This document shows, in pieces, positions 36,575 through 45,919 of a stretch of DNA of 64,000 bases. Position numbers and translations under genes: made by a program. Under the pieces are notes generated by a model. That model had not been told where the DNA came from. It made no database searches and saw only the letters and a program-made list of their open reading frames with translations. Numbering within the stretch: position 1 is the stretch's first letter; the number at the start of each line of letters is the position of its first letter. The DNA is from Thalassolituus sp034111725 (GTDB lineage: Bacteria; Pseudomonadota; Gammaproteobacteria; Pseudomonadales; Oceanobacteraceae): the NCBI RefSeq assembly GCF_034111725.1, contig NZ_JAWUWR010000009.1, positions 1 through 64,000 on the forward strand, written 5' to 3'.

Positions 36575-39385
36575 TCACACACCACAAGCAAGCCTTTGCT
36601 TACGCATGAACAGCAAGCCGCCACATAGCATTAGCCAGAAGAAACTCAACGCTCCGCCGCTCTTTTTACTGCTGGTTGAACCGGTATTTCCTGGGGCAGA
36701 GTCAGTTATTTCGGGCTCGACGACCGCTGGAACATACACCCAAAAAGTAATCGAAGCCTCAGCACTGAGCGGTGGGTAATGGTTGTCTGTCACCACAACC
36801 GATACCGTGTATTCACCCTCAGATAAATCAGCAGAATTAAGGCTGATACGGTTATCCGATTCTGTTGTTCTGGTGATGCCTTCGTACGTCCAGGTAAGCG
36901 TATGACGATCACTTTCATCAGGGTCGGTAATGGTGGCGACTAATACGATGTCGCCATCACCTGCCATGATATTCCCCACATCAAGATCATCTTGCATTAA
37001 GGTCAGCGTCACACTTGGCGCTTGGTTAGGGTCAAGAACCCCATCGGCATCGCCATCGCGATAAACAATGCCGTTAATGATTAAACCGGGTAATTGTGAA
37101 GAGGTACCGAAATCCCACAAGGTGTCATCCCAAGTGGCATACAGCGTATTATTCACAACGCAGTCGTCGGTGTTATCGCTAGAGGTTGGGCATTGTAATT
37201 CGGCGAGCGTGGCACCAAAGTAGTTGTCTCTTTCTGATTCTAAAGCACTATTTAGCTGGCCGGAGGTGTCGGTAGCCCAATAGCTGTTGGTGATCGTTAC
37301 GCCAACTTCGCCATAAAAACCCAACACCCCCCCTTCATAATCATCCGTGGCGGTCACTAACCCCGTAGATAATGAATTAGAAAGCGAGGAGTTTAAATAT
37401 AAAAATCCAGCGATACCACCGACATTTCTGGAGCCATTTACAGCCCCGGTAGCAAAGACGTTCGCAATTGAAACTGATAAATCTGTTATTCCAATCAAAC
37501 CTCCGACAATTTCACTACCTGATACCGATCCGGTACTGTAGCTTTGTTCAATTGTCGCCTTGCCATAGGCATAACCAATCAAACCACCGACATAGTAACG
37601 GCCTGCAATACTCATTAACTTGCCGGTTAGCCCAACATTTCGGATCACAGCATTTGCGCCATGAACATCACCGAATAAACCAACTTCCTCGGCACTGACG
37701 CGATTAATGTATAAATTTTGAATTTGGTAACCATTCCCTTCAAAGATCGCGGTAAATGGATTCTCATAACTACCGACCGGCTCCCACCCTTCTCCATCAT
37801 TCCAATACGCGTCATTCTCATCCATCACGCCATCGGCATTGGTGTCGAAATCGAGATTCGTCGTCAACTCATACCCAAAACAACGCGATTGAAGCAAACC
37901 GTCAAAAAGCGCTATAGGACAACCAACACTATCCACACTTCCGCCAGCGATTAATGTACGGCCAGTACCTGCAAGGTTATAACGCATTGCGTTAAGCTGT
38001 TCGAGACTAGACACCTCGATTAAACCATCCGAATCCGCATCCGCATCTGTAATACCGTCGTTATTATCATCGGTGTCATCATTGTTATTAATACCGTCAT
38101 TATCAATATCGTTAGGGTAACCATCCAATGTTAGGTCTGAAGACTCTTGGCAACTGCTATCACAATCATCAGCCCAGCTATCAGGGTAACCATCTAAGTC
38201 TCCATCCTGCCAAGCCGCAGCACTATTCGGGAACTGGTCCAGAGCCAAACCGCTGTCCGCAATGCACTCCTTCTTACAACCTAGTGTCCATGTATCTGGA
38301 TGCCCATCACTGTCACTATCAACAGATGCCGCGCGATTGCTGGGAAAATCATCATCCTCATCTAATGAACCATCACCGTCACTATCGCGATAGGTGGTAC
38401 CGCTCAAAATTAAACCGGGGAGCTGACTACTTGTACCAAAATCCCAAACGCCACTATCCCATTCGGCATAAAGCGTTTGATCTACCACGCAGCTTGTATC
38501 GTTGCCACTAACAGGACACTGCAGTTCAGCTAGGGTGGCCGCCGATACCGAGGTACTACCAATACCCGTTGTATCAACCGCCCAATAACTATGGGTGAGA
38601 ACAGAGCTATAGGAAACACCCACTAAACCGCTGACAAAAGAATTACCCGTCACCGCGCCAGTGGCGAAACTGCTATTAATGGTGCTATCAGAGAAGTAGC
38701 CAACTAGGCCGCCCACATACTGATAACCGGTCACCGCTCCGCTGGCGTAACTGTTGTTAATGACACTACTGTCGAGGTAGCCAGCCAAGCCGCCCACATA
38801 CTGATAACCGGTAACGACGCCGGTAACGTAACTCTGCTCTATCCTTGCTGCGCTCTTTGCATAGCCCACTAGCCCACCAACGAAGTAATCTCCCTGTACT
38901 TGCATCATCTCGCCGGTTAATCCGATATTACGCAGCTGAGCGGATTCGCCTGAGATAACTCCAAATAACCCGACTAAAGTTGTACCTCTGCGGTTGATAA
39001 ATAAGTTGCGGATTTGATGCCCGTTTCCGTCGAAAGTAGCCTTGAATAGAACCGAGAGGTTACCAATCGGCTCCCACCCTGCACCGTCATTCCAATAGGC
39101 GTCATTCGCATCCATCTTGCCATCGGCATTAGTATCGAAATCCAGAGTGGTCGTGAGTTCAAAGCCAATACAGCCATCTACCGGGCAGCCGGTGCTATCA
39201 CCATACAGGCTGGTGCCGTCGAGGTTATTACGAATTTCATCGAGGTCGGCCAGGCTGTTAATTTCGATCAGGCCATCGTCGTCTAGATCGTAGTCGGCAC
39301 GGCCTGCATCGATAGCATAAGCAGTCGGAAGTATGAGAGAACCGAGAATGATCGGTATTAATACGCGGAGTGTGGTGAAGGCCAT
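36575..39385 (-). CDS. GLUG-repeat secreted protein with GlyGly-CTERM-like tail (copy 2)
   Basis: 936 residues, intact. Signal peptide ending at AYA, then GRADYDLDDDGLIEINSLAD as in copies 1 and 3. Two rounds of the module follow: FDGNGHQIRNLFINR, GLUG-type repeats (VGGLVGY, SYVTGVVTGYQYVGGLAGYL), ELQCPVSG/LWDFGT, then TSP3-like Asp stretches (DSDGDGSLDEDDDFPSN). The end has an immunoglobulin-like domain (LTWTYEGITRTTESDN) and SSKKSGGALSFFWLMLCGGL with a basic tail, fitting the GlyGly-CTERM anchor. The start ATG at 39385 has AAAAGGA before it; another ATG four codons earlier overlaps the SD. The modules look like adhesin or surface-coat parts; no enzyme domain is seen. Confidence 0.85.
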   Translation of the reverse strand: MAFTTLRVLIPIILGSLILPTAYAIDAGRADYDLDDDGLIEINSLADLDEIRNNLDGTSLYGDSTGCPVDGCIGFELTTTLDFDTNADGKMDANDAYWNDGAGWEPIGNLSVLFKATFDGNGHQIRNLFINRRGTTLVGLFGVISGESAQLRNIGLTGEMMQVQGDYFVGGLVGYAKSAARIEQSYVTGVVTGYQYVGGLAGYLDSSVINNSYASGAVTGYQYVGGLVGYFSDSTINSSFATGAVTGNSFVSGLVGVSYSSVLTHSYWAVDTTGIGSTSVSAATLAELQCPVSGNDTSCVVDQTLYAEWDSGVWDFGTSSQLPGLILSGTTYRDSDGDGSLDEDDDFPSNRAASVDSDSDGHPDTWTLGCKKECIADSGLALDQFPNSAAAWQDGDLDGYPDSWADDCDSSCQESSDLTLDGYPNDIDNDGINNNDDTDDNNDGITDADADSDGLIEVSSLEQLNAMRYNLAGTGRTLIAGGSVDSVGCPIALFDGLLQSRCFGYELTTNLDFDTNADGVMDENDAYWNDGEGWEPVGSYENPFTAIFEGNGYQIQNLYINRVSAEEVGLFGDVHGANAVIRNVGLTGKLMSIAGRYYVGGLIGYAYGKATIEQSYSTGSVSGSEIVGGLIGITDLSVSIANVFATGAVNGSRNVGGIAGFLYLNSSLSNSLSTGLVTATDDYEGGVLGFYGEVGVTITNSYWATDTSGQLNSALESERDNYFGATLAELQCPTSSDNTDDCVVNNTLYATWDDTLWDFGTSSQLPGLIINGIVYRDGDADGVLDPNQAPSVTLTLMQDDLDVGNIMAGDGDIVLVATITDPDESDRHTLTWTYEGITRTTESDNRISLNSADLSEGEYTVSVVVTDNHYPPLSAEASITFWVYVPAVVEPEITDSAPGNTGSTSSKKSGGALSFFWLMLCGGLLFMRKQRLACGV

Positions 39386-39410
39386 GATCAGAAACATCCT
39401 TTTAATGTGT

Positions 39411-39436
39411 GATGGCGAATCATAGGATTGGCCATC
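39411..39436. promoter_or_regulatory. Hairpin upstream of GLUG copy 2
   Basis: Inverted repeat GATGGCGAATC / GATTGGCCATC, ten of eleven pairs, 26 bases before the ATG of copy 2, in the same place as the hairpins before copies 1 and 3. Confidence 0.4.
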
Positions 39437-39641
39437 GTGTTCCAGCGCTTACATTGGGTAATTTTGATTAGGTAGAACGATACCAAATTTGGGCGGCAAT
39501 TAAAGCAAGAAAAACCGAAACAAGCACTCCAATTCGTTTTATTCAATACGAATTTAAATCATATACTTTGAGCAATACTGTTGTTATACAATCCCCACCA
39601 ATAGACATAAAACGCCATCTTCGAAATTAATTTTATTAAAA

Positions 39642-39653
39642 GGGGTCAGAGTC
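39642..39653 (+). repeat. Dispersed 12-mer GGGGTCAGAGTC, copy 2
   Basis: Plus-strand copy preceded by AAAA or AAA. See copies at 150-161 and 39749-39760. Confidence 0.65.
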
Positions 39654-39748
39654 ATTTGGGCACAAAAACTCACCTTAATTCATCAATAATTCGCCGAAAT
39701 TACGACTAAACCGCCGAATGTTGTTTGTTATTTATACAATCTATAAAA

Positions 39749-39760
39749 GGGGTCAGAGTC
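39749..39760 (+). repeat. Dispersed 12-mer GGGGTCAGAGTC, copy 3
   Basis: Direct repeat of copy 2, again preceded by AAAA and followed by G. Confidence 0.65.
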
Positions 39761-39883
39761 GAGATACCTGCCTAAATCGTTGTAAATTTTAATTCGTGCC
39801 AGAGTCGATTAAATTAATGAAAAACAGGGGTTTAAACCATAAATTAAATTTGTTTTACTCTGCACCACTTGCCGTATGGGCAG

Positions 39884-39899
39884 TGGCTCTTTCATTGCA
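39884..39899 (+). promoter_or_regulatory. Sigma-54 promoter of hcp
   Basis: TGGCTCT-TTCA-TTGCA against the consensus TGGCACG-N4-TTGCW: GG and GC are at the right spacing and nine of eleven or more defined bases agree. It leaves a leader of about 55-60 bases before the hcp ATG. Sigma-54 control of hcp operons through VasH-type activators is known in other T6SSs; no activator gene is in this window. Confidence 0.65.
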
Positions 39900-39966
39900 T
39901 TTTAATGAAAAGTCGATGACCGAGCCTGATGGAAATAGTCTTTAAATAACATAGAGGAATTGTTAA

Positions 39967-40455
39967 ATGGCGATTTATATGAATTTCAACGAAAAGTCTC
40001 CAGCTGGTAACGTTACCGCAGCCGGCTACGAAGACTGGATTGAAGTTGACAGCATGAGCTTTGGTGTTGGCCGCTCTATCAGCATGCAAGCTGGTGCAAT
40101 GGCTAACCGTGAAGCTTCTCGTCCAAGCATCAGCGAAGTGACGATCACTAAGCCTTTAGACGCTGCTTCTGGCGGTCTTTTCAAAGCATCTGTAACGGGT
40201 GACTCAGGCGTTAAAGTTGAGATCCACGTAGTTCAAACTGGTGCTGAGAAAGTTGAAAAGTACGCAGTTTACAAACTAGAAGACGTTATCATGTCTTCTT
40301 ACAGCGTTAGCGCTTCAGCTGGCGGTGCTCCACAAGAGTCTATCTCTTTAAGCTTTGCAAAAATCGAAGCTGACCTGACTCACGCAGACAAGACCAACAA
40401 GAACACCAAGAACATGAAAGTTGGTTACGATCTAACGACTGCTAAGCCGTTATAA
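39967..40455 (+). CDS. hcp: Hcp, T6SS tube protein
   Basis: 162 residues. Hcp hexamers stack into the inner tube and are secreted. Family features: MAIYMNFNEKSPAGNVTAAG, then EVDSMSFGVGRSISMQ, EASRPSISEVTITKPLD and VEIHVVQTGAEKVEKY. AGAGGA lies eight bases before the ATG. It is the first gene of the plus-strand secretion module and is driven by the sigma-54 site. Hairpins directly after the stop should limit read-through to vgrG. Confidence 0.96.
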   Translation: MAIYMNFNEKSPAGNVTAAGYEDWIEVDSMSFGVGRSISMQAGAMANREASRPSISEVTITKPLDAASGGLFKASVTGDSGVKVEIHVVQTGAEKVEKYAVYKLEDVIMSSYSVSASAGGAPQESISLSFAKIEADLTHADKTNKNTKNMKVGYDLTTAKPL

Positions 40456-40517
40456 TAAGAGAGCTTTTCTCTTATTAAGCAGGGGGGCTCTCAGGCAATG
40501 CCGGGGATTGCCCCCTG
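40454..40517 (+). terminator. Two hairpins between hcp and vgrG (attenuator or terminator)
   Basis: A perfect 9-bp stem AATAAGAGA / TCTCTTATT (40454-40476) overlaps the hcp stop. It is followed by a larger inverted repeat with outer arms CAGGGGG / CCCCCTG (40480-40517). Neither has a full T-run, so partial termination or 3'-end protection of hcp mRNA is likely. Confidence 0.5.
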
Positions 40518-40606
40518 TTCCGTTTAAGATTTACAGCATAAATAAACCATAAAGGACGCGCATTTCTCATTGCGCTAACAATCACATATAACGTGGTGAC
40601 AAGGTC

Positions 40607-42493
40607 ATGTCGGTACTCAGCCAGAATAAACGCCTCATTCAAGTCGATACTCCGGTAGGAAAAGACGCCTTTACTGTGTCGGAATTAATTGGTGATGAGT
40701 ATATATCGGATCTTTTCCGCTACACCCTAGAATTGTTTTCAGACAACCATGATATCAATCAAAAAGATATTGTTGGCAAAGACATCACAGTATCCATTCT
40801 TGCCGATGGCGAAACGACTACTCGCTATATTAATGGTTACGTCAATCATTTAGCCATGCTCGACGTCAACGACGAAGGATTGCGTCGTTATCGCTTGGAG
40901 ATGGTACCCGGCCTTTGGTTTACCACCCTTGGTTCGAAAAACCGAATTTTTCACAAAAAGAACGTGAAAGACATTGTTAGTGAAGTTCTGGGCGAATATT
41001 CAAAAGTCGTTACCCATCAATTTAAGCCGACGGGTTCTTATTTAGTTCGCGAATATTGTGTGCAGTTCGACGAGACCGACTTTGATTTTATTTCTCGCTT
41101 ACTAGCCGAAGAAGGCATTAGCTATTACTTCACTCATGATGATGGTAAACACGAATTAGTACTTGCCGACGACATGCAAGACTACTTTGACGCGGCCTCT
41201 GAAAAAATCGAATACGATGGTGGCGGTACGCAACCGACCAAGCACACCATTCACAGCTGGCAACGCAGCTTTAATTATCATACTGGCGGTTTTGAATTTA
41301 AAGATTACAGCGAATTCACCACCACGAAAGATAACAAGCAAGTCGTCAAAACTAAGTCACCGCTTAACAGCGTGTCTGACTTCACGACCAGTGGTTACGG
41401 TATTTATAACTACGAAATAGATGGCGAAAATAAGCACAAATTCATCGACGCGCAAAATAAAAGCGCGAGCGAAAAAGCGATGGAAGCCCACGAAGCAGGC
41501 TTCGATGTCGCCCAAGGCACCAGCGATGTCGTGACATTAGCCGCCGGTGGTCGTTTTGAGATAGATCACTCGATTACTTCTGAATCGGGTAAGTACTTAC
41601 TTACGCAGGTTCATATCGTTGCTCGCGACGGCAATGATCAAGATACACATTTTTCCAACCGCTTTGTGTGTGTACCTAACGGCGTTATCGTACGGCCTAA
41701 GCACAATAACTTTGCGAAGAAAATTCATACACCACAAATTGCGACCGTAGCCGAAGTTAAAGCCACCGGCAGCGATAGCTCTAGCGACGTACTAACCCAA
41801 GTAAAAGTAACCTTTCCTTGGAATACCGTTCAAAATTCTTGCTGGGTACGCGTAGTACAACAATTTGCAGGTAAAGGCTGGGGCGCAAATTTTGTACCGC
41901 GCGTTGGCCAAGAAGTGGTTATCAGTTATATCAATGGCGATCCAGATCGCCCACTCGTCACTGGTGCGGTCTATAACGGCACCAACGATGGTCCTAATTA
42001 CACCGCGACCCAAAGTGGCTGGAAAACCGCCATCAAAGACAGCAAGTTTAACGAATTGCGCTTTGACGATAAAAAAGGCGACGAAGAAATCTACATGGAA
42101 GCAGGTAAAGACCACAACTGGGTGGTGCATAACGACCAGACTGGCCTTGTCGAAAATGATCAAACCTTAACCATTACCGAAAACCGCACCGCAACTATTT
42201 CGAATGGTAACGATACCCTAACGGTATCTAAAGGTGATCAAACCACCAAAATTGATGCGGGTAACCATACTCTGAAAATAGCGAAAGGCACCTCCACCAT
42301 TGATGCAATGGGGGCGATTAAAATCACCTCAAAAACATCAATCGAATTAAAAGTGGGCGCCAACACCATTAAAATCGATCAATCAGGCATCGAAATTAAA
42401 GGCACTATGGTGAAAGCGAAAGCCAGCGCAATGGGCGAAGTATCTGCCGGTGGTATTCTCACCGTGAAAGGCGCTCTGACTAAGATTAACTAA
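40607..42493 (+). CDS. vgrG: VgrG (TssI), T6SS spike protein
   Basis: 628 residues. Gp27-like part (LIQVDTPVGKDAFTVSELIG, REYCVQFDETDFDFISRLLA EEGISYYF region), gp5 OB-fold (VKVTFPWNTVQNSCWVRVVQ, GWGANFVPRVGQEVVISYIN), then the triple-strand spike with repeated short beta units (NDTLTVSKGDQTTKIDAGNH) ending in VKGALTKIN. There is no extra C-terminal effector domain, so cargo must be carried by the PAAR protein or bound otherwise. AAGG precedes the ATG closely. DUF6931 and PAAR genes follow with short gaps, as one unit. Confidence 0.96.
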   Translation: MSVLSQNKRLIQVDTPVGKDAFTVSELIGDEYISDLFRYTLELFSDNHDINQKDIVGKDITVSILADGETTTRYINGYVNHLAMLDVNDEGLRRYRLEMVPGLWFTTLGSKNRIFHKKNVKDIVSEVLGEYSKVVTHQFKPTGSYLVREYCVQFDETDFDFISRLLAEEGISYYFTHDDGKHELVLADDMQDYFDAASEKIEYDGGGTQPTKHTIHSWQRSFNYHTGGFEFKDYSEFTTTKDNKQVVKTKSPLNSVSDFTTSGYGIYNYEIDGENKHKFIDAQNKSASEKAMEAHEAGFDVAQGTSDVVTLAAGGRFEIDHSITSESGKYLLTQVHIVARDGNDQDTHFSNRFVCVPNGVIVRPKHNNFAKKIHTPQIATVAEVKATGSDSSSDVLTQVKVTFPWNTVQNSCWVRVVQQFAGKGWGANFVPRVGQEVVISYINGDPDRPLVTGAVYNGTNDGPNYTATQSGWKTAIKDSKFNELRFDDKKGDEEIYMEAGKDHNWVVHNDQTGLVENDQTLTITENRTATISNGNDTLTVSKGDQTTKIDAGNHTLKIAKGTSTIDAMGAIKITSKTSIELKVGANTIKIDQSGIEIKGTMVKAKASAMGEVSAGGILTVKGALTKIN

Positions 42494-42504
42494 TTGAGAC
42501 AAAC

Positions 42505-43089
42505 ATGAGTGATCTAATCAAAATTCAGGCCTTAACCGCTGATGAGTTGCTAAAAGAGTTCGAATTTACAGAACCCGAAGCCGAAGACGTTGTTATTCCG
42601 GATACCGCACCGCAAATCAGTATTGAGCGCCTAATCGCTGCAGGATTTTATGCCGACGCCATTAAATTGCTGGCGCACGGCTTGCCAAAGCGCGAATCCG
42701 TTTGGTGGGCTTGCCTAGCAGCCCGCAAAGCTCAAACCGCCGAAACCAGCGAAGACAACATCAACGCCTTATTAGCCACCGAGGCGTGGGCGAAAAAACC
42801 CACCGAAGAAAATCGTCTGCGTTGCAAAGCATTGGGCGAAAAAACCCAATATAAAACCGCCGCTAGCTGGGCAGCGACCGCAGCCAACTGGTGCACAGGA
42901 AGCATGACGCCACCGGGCGAACCTGAAGTTCAGCCACCACCGTTCTTATACGCACACGCAGTGGCCGGATGCATCACCCTCGCCGCGGCAACCATAGACC
43001 CAGAAGCCATCGACGATTATTACAAACACTTTTTAGCCCAAGGAATAAACCTTGCCCGTGGCGGCAATGGTTTAATTGAGGAGGCATAA
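42505..43089 (+). CDS. DUF6931 family T6SS accessory protein
   Basis: 194 residues, cytosolic, mostly helical. Motifs seen: IERLIAAGFYADAIKLLAHG, LPKRESVWWACLAARKAQ, AASWAATAANWCTGSM. The pattern of a helical repeat with KRESVWWA is that of DUF6931, a family usually encoded between vgrG and PAAR genes. The exact function is not known; a chaperone or adaptor for spike loading is the usual guess. It starts 11 bases after vgrG and ends 3 bases before PAAR. Confidence 0.75.
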   Translation: MSDLIKIQALTADELLKEFEFTEPEAEDVVIPDTAPQISIERLIAAGFYADAIKLLAHGLPKRESVWWACLAARKAQTAETSEDNINALLATEAWAKKPTEENRLRCKALGEKTQYKTAASWAATAANWCTGSMTPPGEPEVQPPPFLYAHAVAGCITLAAATIDPEAIDDYYKHFLAQGINLARGGNGLIEEA

Positions 43090-43092
43090 ATA

Positions 43093-43386
43093 ATGGGAAA
43101 ACCTGCTTCGCGTATCACCGATATGCACGTCTGCCCAATGTCATCAGGGCCAGTACCCCACGTTGGTGGCCCCATCGTATCGCCCGGCGCACCAACCGTA
43201 TTAATAGGCAATCTACCCGCCGCGACTGCTGGCAGCATGTGCGTATGCGTTGGCCCACCAGATACCGTAGCCATGGGAAGCACCACCGTATTATTAAGTA
43301 ACAAACCCGCCGCTCGAATGGGTGACTCAACCGCGCATGGCGGGAAGATAGTGCTGGGATGCCCGACGGTGTTGATTGGTGGGTAA
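43093..43386 (+). CDS. PAAR-domain spike tip protein
   Basis: 97 residues. The PAAR fold is spelled out along the whole chain: MGKPASRITDMHVCPMSSGP, GPIVSPGAPTVLIGNLPAAT, GSTTVLLSNKPAARMGDSTA, HGGKIVLGCPTVLIGG. It has the Cys/His residues that bind zinc at the tip. It sharpens the VgrG spike. Without an extension of its own, it probably carries the separately encoded effector that follows 35 bases later. Confidence 0.95.
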   Translation: MGKPASRITDMHVCPMSSGPVPHVGGPIVSPGAPTVLIGNLPAATAGSMCVCVGPPDTVAMGSTTVLLSNKPAARMGDSTAHGGKIVLGCPTVLIGG

Positions 43387-43421
43387 TTTTTAAATATTTG
43401 TAATTATATAGGGACATTAAT

Positions 43422-44765
43422 ATGAATAACGCGCTCAAAACTAACGCGCCTACGATTCAACACTCACTCAAGGGCTACCGAGCTTTTCAAGCCGAAGGTT
43501 ACCGCGGAGCTGGGCGATCCATTTATGTCAAAGAAACAACATTAAATAAACTTCTCGCTTTGCAGCAGATGAGCAAAACACCCAGCAGTGAAGCTTACTA
43601 TGCTCTAGAACTACTGCGCTCTATCGATAGCTTGCGCAGTCAAGTTGTACCAATCAATTCATTTATGCAGAGCGCCAAAAATAGTCCGCGCTGTATCGTC
43701 ACATCAAGCTTTGAAATTGAGTATCACACCAATCCTTCCTACGTAGATCACTACCAGACAGATGTTTTTATTACAGATGTACGGATTAAGGCAGCGGAAC
43801 GGCAAAAGCGTGAACGAGCTGCTATTTGGCATGCTAAGCCAGACGCTGAAGGTAAGTGGGCTCTATCTATTAATCCCAAAGAAACTTTAGCCAGTGACTC
43901 AAAAGGAAGAGAGGCAAGCCAACCAATTCAAGTTGGCATCAATGGTTATTGTGGAGGGAGAATTGAAAACGCTGCTACTATTATGGTCACGCATATTGCT
44001 AGAAGCGATCCAAGAATCAAAGCACAGCTTCAAACTAATGGTTATGAGCTTTTCTATGTACCGCATGACTCCTCGGCGGTAAAAGCAGGCTGGACTTTTG
44101 TAAAATCTCTTGCCAATCCTATGTCAGACAAGCGAAATCAAGAATCGGCTCGTATACTTTCGGGCTATATGCACGATGCTCACCAACAAGGCTTATATGT
44201 GGAATGGACCAGCCATAGGGGCGGTTCTTTAATTCTAACCGAGGCTATGAATCTATTGGCACAACGCAATATAAACTTGCAAAACAAACAATGGATATAC
44301 TTGAGTGACCATACATCGAGCCAGCATGCCGCCGACAAAGCCCGCCGCGCGGTAGGCATGGATACAAAAGATAGCAATTGGCATCACACCAATAAATCTA
44401 TGGGGGTTGCTCAATGGGCTGGAGGAAAAAGCTTTGGAACTTCAGGCCTTGCATGTTCAATTGAATCTATAGCGCATAACCCAACCAATTTGAATAACTG
44501 GTATGATGCGACGATCGGAGGTGCTCAACAATTTGCTGCCAATCACAAATTATTACTAGGCTCCGCAGGGATAATAGGAGCCGCAGCCACAATGGGAATG
44601 ACACCTGCATTAATCAGCATGATCTCTAGTGCTGGTTGGTTAGGAGCTGCTGGCGCAGTAGGAACCGCGGGAGCGGCTGCACTGGGTAATATACAGAAAT
44701 TAAACCAAAACTATGGTGCTAATCCAGTAAAAGAGCTGATTAAAAAACTTCCAGGACAAAGCTAA
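43422..44765 (+). CDS. Candidate T6SS effector, unknown family, C-terminal Gly/Ala membrane segment
   Basis: 447 residues, no signal peptide. Residues about 170-320 look like an alpha/beta fold: VGINGYCGGRIENAATIMVT, YELFYVPHDSSAVKAGWTFV, then VEWTSHRGGSLILTEA at 260-275, in the place where lipase-like toxins carry an HSxGG elbow, but here the nucleophile serine does not align. Residues 377-422 form a Gly/Ala-rich hydrophobic stretch (GSAGIIGAAATMGMTPALIS) that could cross or enter a membrane. Position directly behind vgrG, DUF6931 and PAAR makes it the first cargo candidate. The next gene follows after 2 bases and is the immunity or adaptor candidate. I do not recognise a named family. Confidence 0.65.
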   Translation: MNNALKTNAPTIQHSLKGYRAFQAEGYRGAGRSIYVKETTLNKLLALQQMSKTPSSEAYYALELLRSIDSLRSQVVPINSFMQSAKNSPRCIVTSSFEIEYHTNPSYVDHYQTDVFITDVRIKAAERQKRERAAIWHAKPDAEGKWALSINPKETLASDSKGREASQPIQVGINGYCGGRIENAATIMVTHIARSDPRIKAQLQTNGYELFYVPHDSSAVKAGWTFVKSLANPMSDKRNQESARILSGYMHDAHQQGLYVEWTSHRGGSLILTEAMNLLAQRNINLQNKQWIYLSDHTSSQHAADKARRAVGMDTKDSNWHHTNKSMGVAQWAGGKSFGTSGLACSIESIAHNPTNLNNWYDATIGGAQQFAANHKLLLGSAGIIGAAATMGMTPALISMISSAGWLGAAGAVGTAGAAALGNIQKLNQNYGANPVKELIKKLPGQS

Positions 44766-44767
44766 TC

Positions 44768-45865
44768 ATGTTTCAACTGCGCAGCCGTAAAAACCCTAAA
44801 GGCCCTAGTATGTCGCAAGCGCGACACATAAAAAAAGACTTAGGAATCGCTAGGCTAGCTTTTATGGCTCCAGCTCCTAGCCCGCGATTTGATCAACTGA
44901 CAATATTGGAAGGGCAGCCGGATAGCGTAGATGCGCTTGACACATCGATTTACACTCGTCAGCTGGGCACGAATAACCGCTACTACCCTAATTATATGCA
45001 AAAATTTCGAGCTTATAATAATGAGTGGAAGTTTAATGGCTTCCCCATTATTGAGGGCGCCTGCGGTGATATTTCCCTTGTTATTGATGTGATTCGGATT
45101 GATGACTGCCCAGTTAATGAAAGCTTTTTTAATAAAAGTAACTTTGCAATGGCCTGTCTCGCTGATATTAAATATTCTCGTGCTGATATTCATACAGAAC
45201 CTCCAAAGAACGATATATTTAACCTCACTCCTCAGAAATGGCCTGACTACCTAGGCCCTATCAATAGCCAATGGATAAAAAAAAGTAATACCGACTGGCT
45301 TTACTATGAATTTCAGCCATTGGTCAGTAGTTCATTGAAAATAATCTGGGCAACTCCTTTAACAGATCAGCATTTTATACTGTTTAGTTTTTCTATTTCT
45401 CGGTCATGCCCAAATAACAACAATGCTTACCGGGAAGAAGAGCCTGTTCCTCGTAAAAATTTTCTAGACTACATCCATAAATTTATGGATACAGTTGAGA
45501 TCGAGCTACAGCCTGAGTTTGAACAAAAACTTGAACAGCAAAAAAAACTGGAAAATGAAGCTAAACCAGTAATTGAGGCTACTCCTGAACATATTGCCCT
45601 AGCAAAAACGGTGATGCACGAATGGAGCGATTGCCAGTATAAAGATCCATCAAAAGATAAAGAGGAAGACCACAGGGCTCCCTTTAAGGATGTATCTGAT
45701 CGCATTGACTGGATAGTTACCCCTAAACCAATTCCGGGGAGCTACCCTCGCGGAGAGTTGATCTACAACCACGCGATTATGGAAAAACTGAAACAAGATT
45801 CGGCACAGGCTTCTATGATGCAAACATCACTTGAATCATCTACCAATGATAAACCGCTAGCTTAA
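44768..45865 (+). CDS. Unknown protein, partner (immunity or adaptor candidate) of the effector candidate
   Basis: 365 residues, soluble, no signal peptide or membrane helix. The first 30 residues are basic, the middle mixed alpha/beta (ACGDISLVIDVIRIDDCPVN, WLYYEFQPLVSSSLKIIWAT), the C-terminal third helical and charged (EFEQKLEQQKKLENEAKP), ending in a polar tail. No family recognised. It follows the candidate effector by two bases, so the two are translated together. A cytosolic immunity protein would be smaller as a rule; an adaptor is also possible. Confidence 0.6.
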   Translation: MFQLRSRKNPKGPSMSQARHIKKDLGIARLAFMAPAPSPRFDQLTILEGQPDSVDALDTSIYTRQLGTNNRYYPNYMQKFRAYNNEWKFNGFPIIEGACGDISLVIDVIRIDDCPVNESFFNKSNFAMACLADIKYSRADIHTEPPKNDIFNLTPQKWPDYLGPINSQWIKKSNTDWLYYEFQPLVSSSLKIIWATPLTDQHFILFSFSISRSCPNNNNAYREEEPVPRKNFLDYIHKFMDTVEIELQPEFEQKLEQQKKLENEAKPVIEATPEHIALAKTVMHEWSDCQYKDPSKDKEEDHRAPFKDVSDRIDWIVTPKPIPGSYPRGELIYNHAIMEKLKQDSAQASMMQTSLESSTNDKPLA

Positions 45866-45919
45866 CCGAATAATATATTTAGTATTCGTCCGGTCAATGT
45901 ATGTCTGGCTATACGACAG

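Larger units (their letters stand above)
39437..39883. other. AT-rich gap before hcp
   Basis: No gene is seen. The stretch is AT-rich and holds two direct copies of the GGGGTCAGAGTC repeat about 107 bases apart and a degraded third (GTGCCAGAGTC, about 39797). The hcp promoter lies at its right end. Confidence 0.6.

Noticed and set aside
39398..39480. c-di-GMP riboswitch before GLUG copy 2
   Set aside because: The conserved GEMM core bases are absent; only a simple hairpin is seen.
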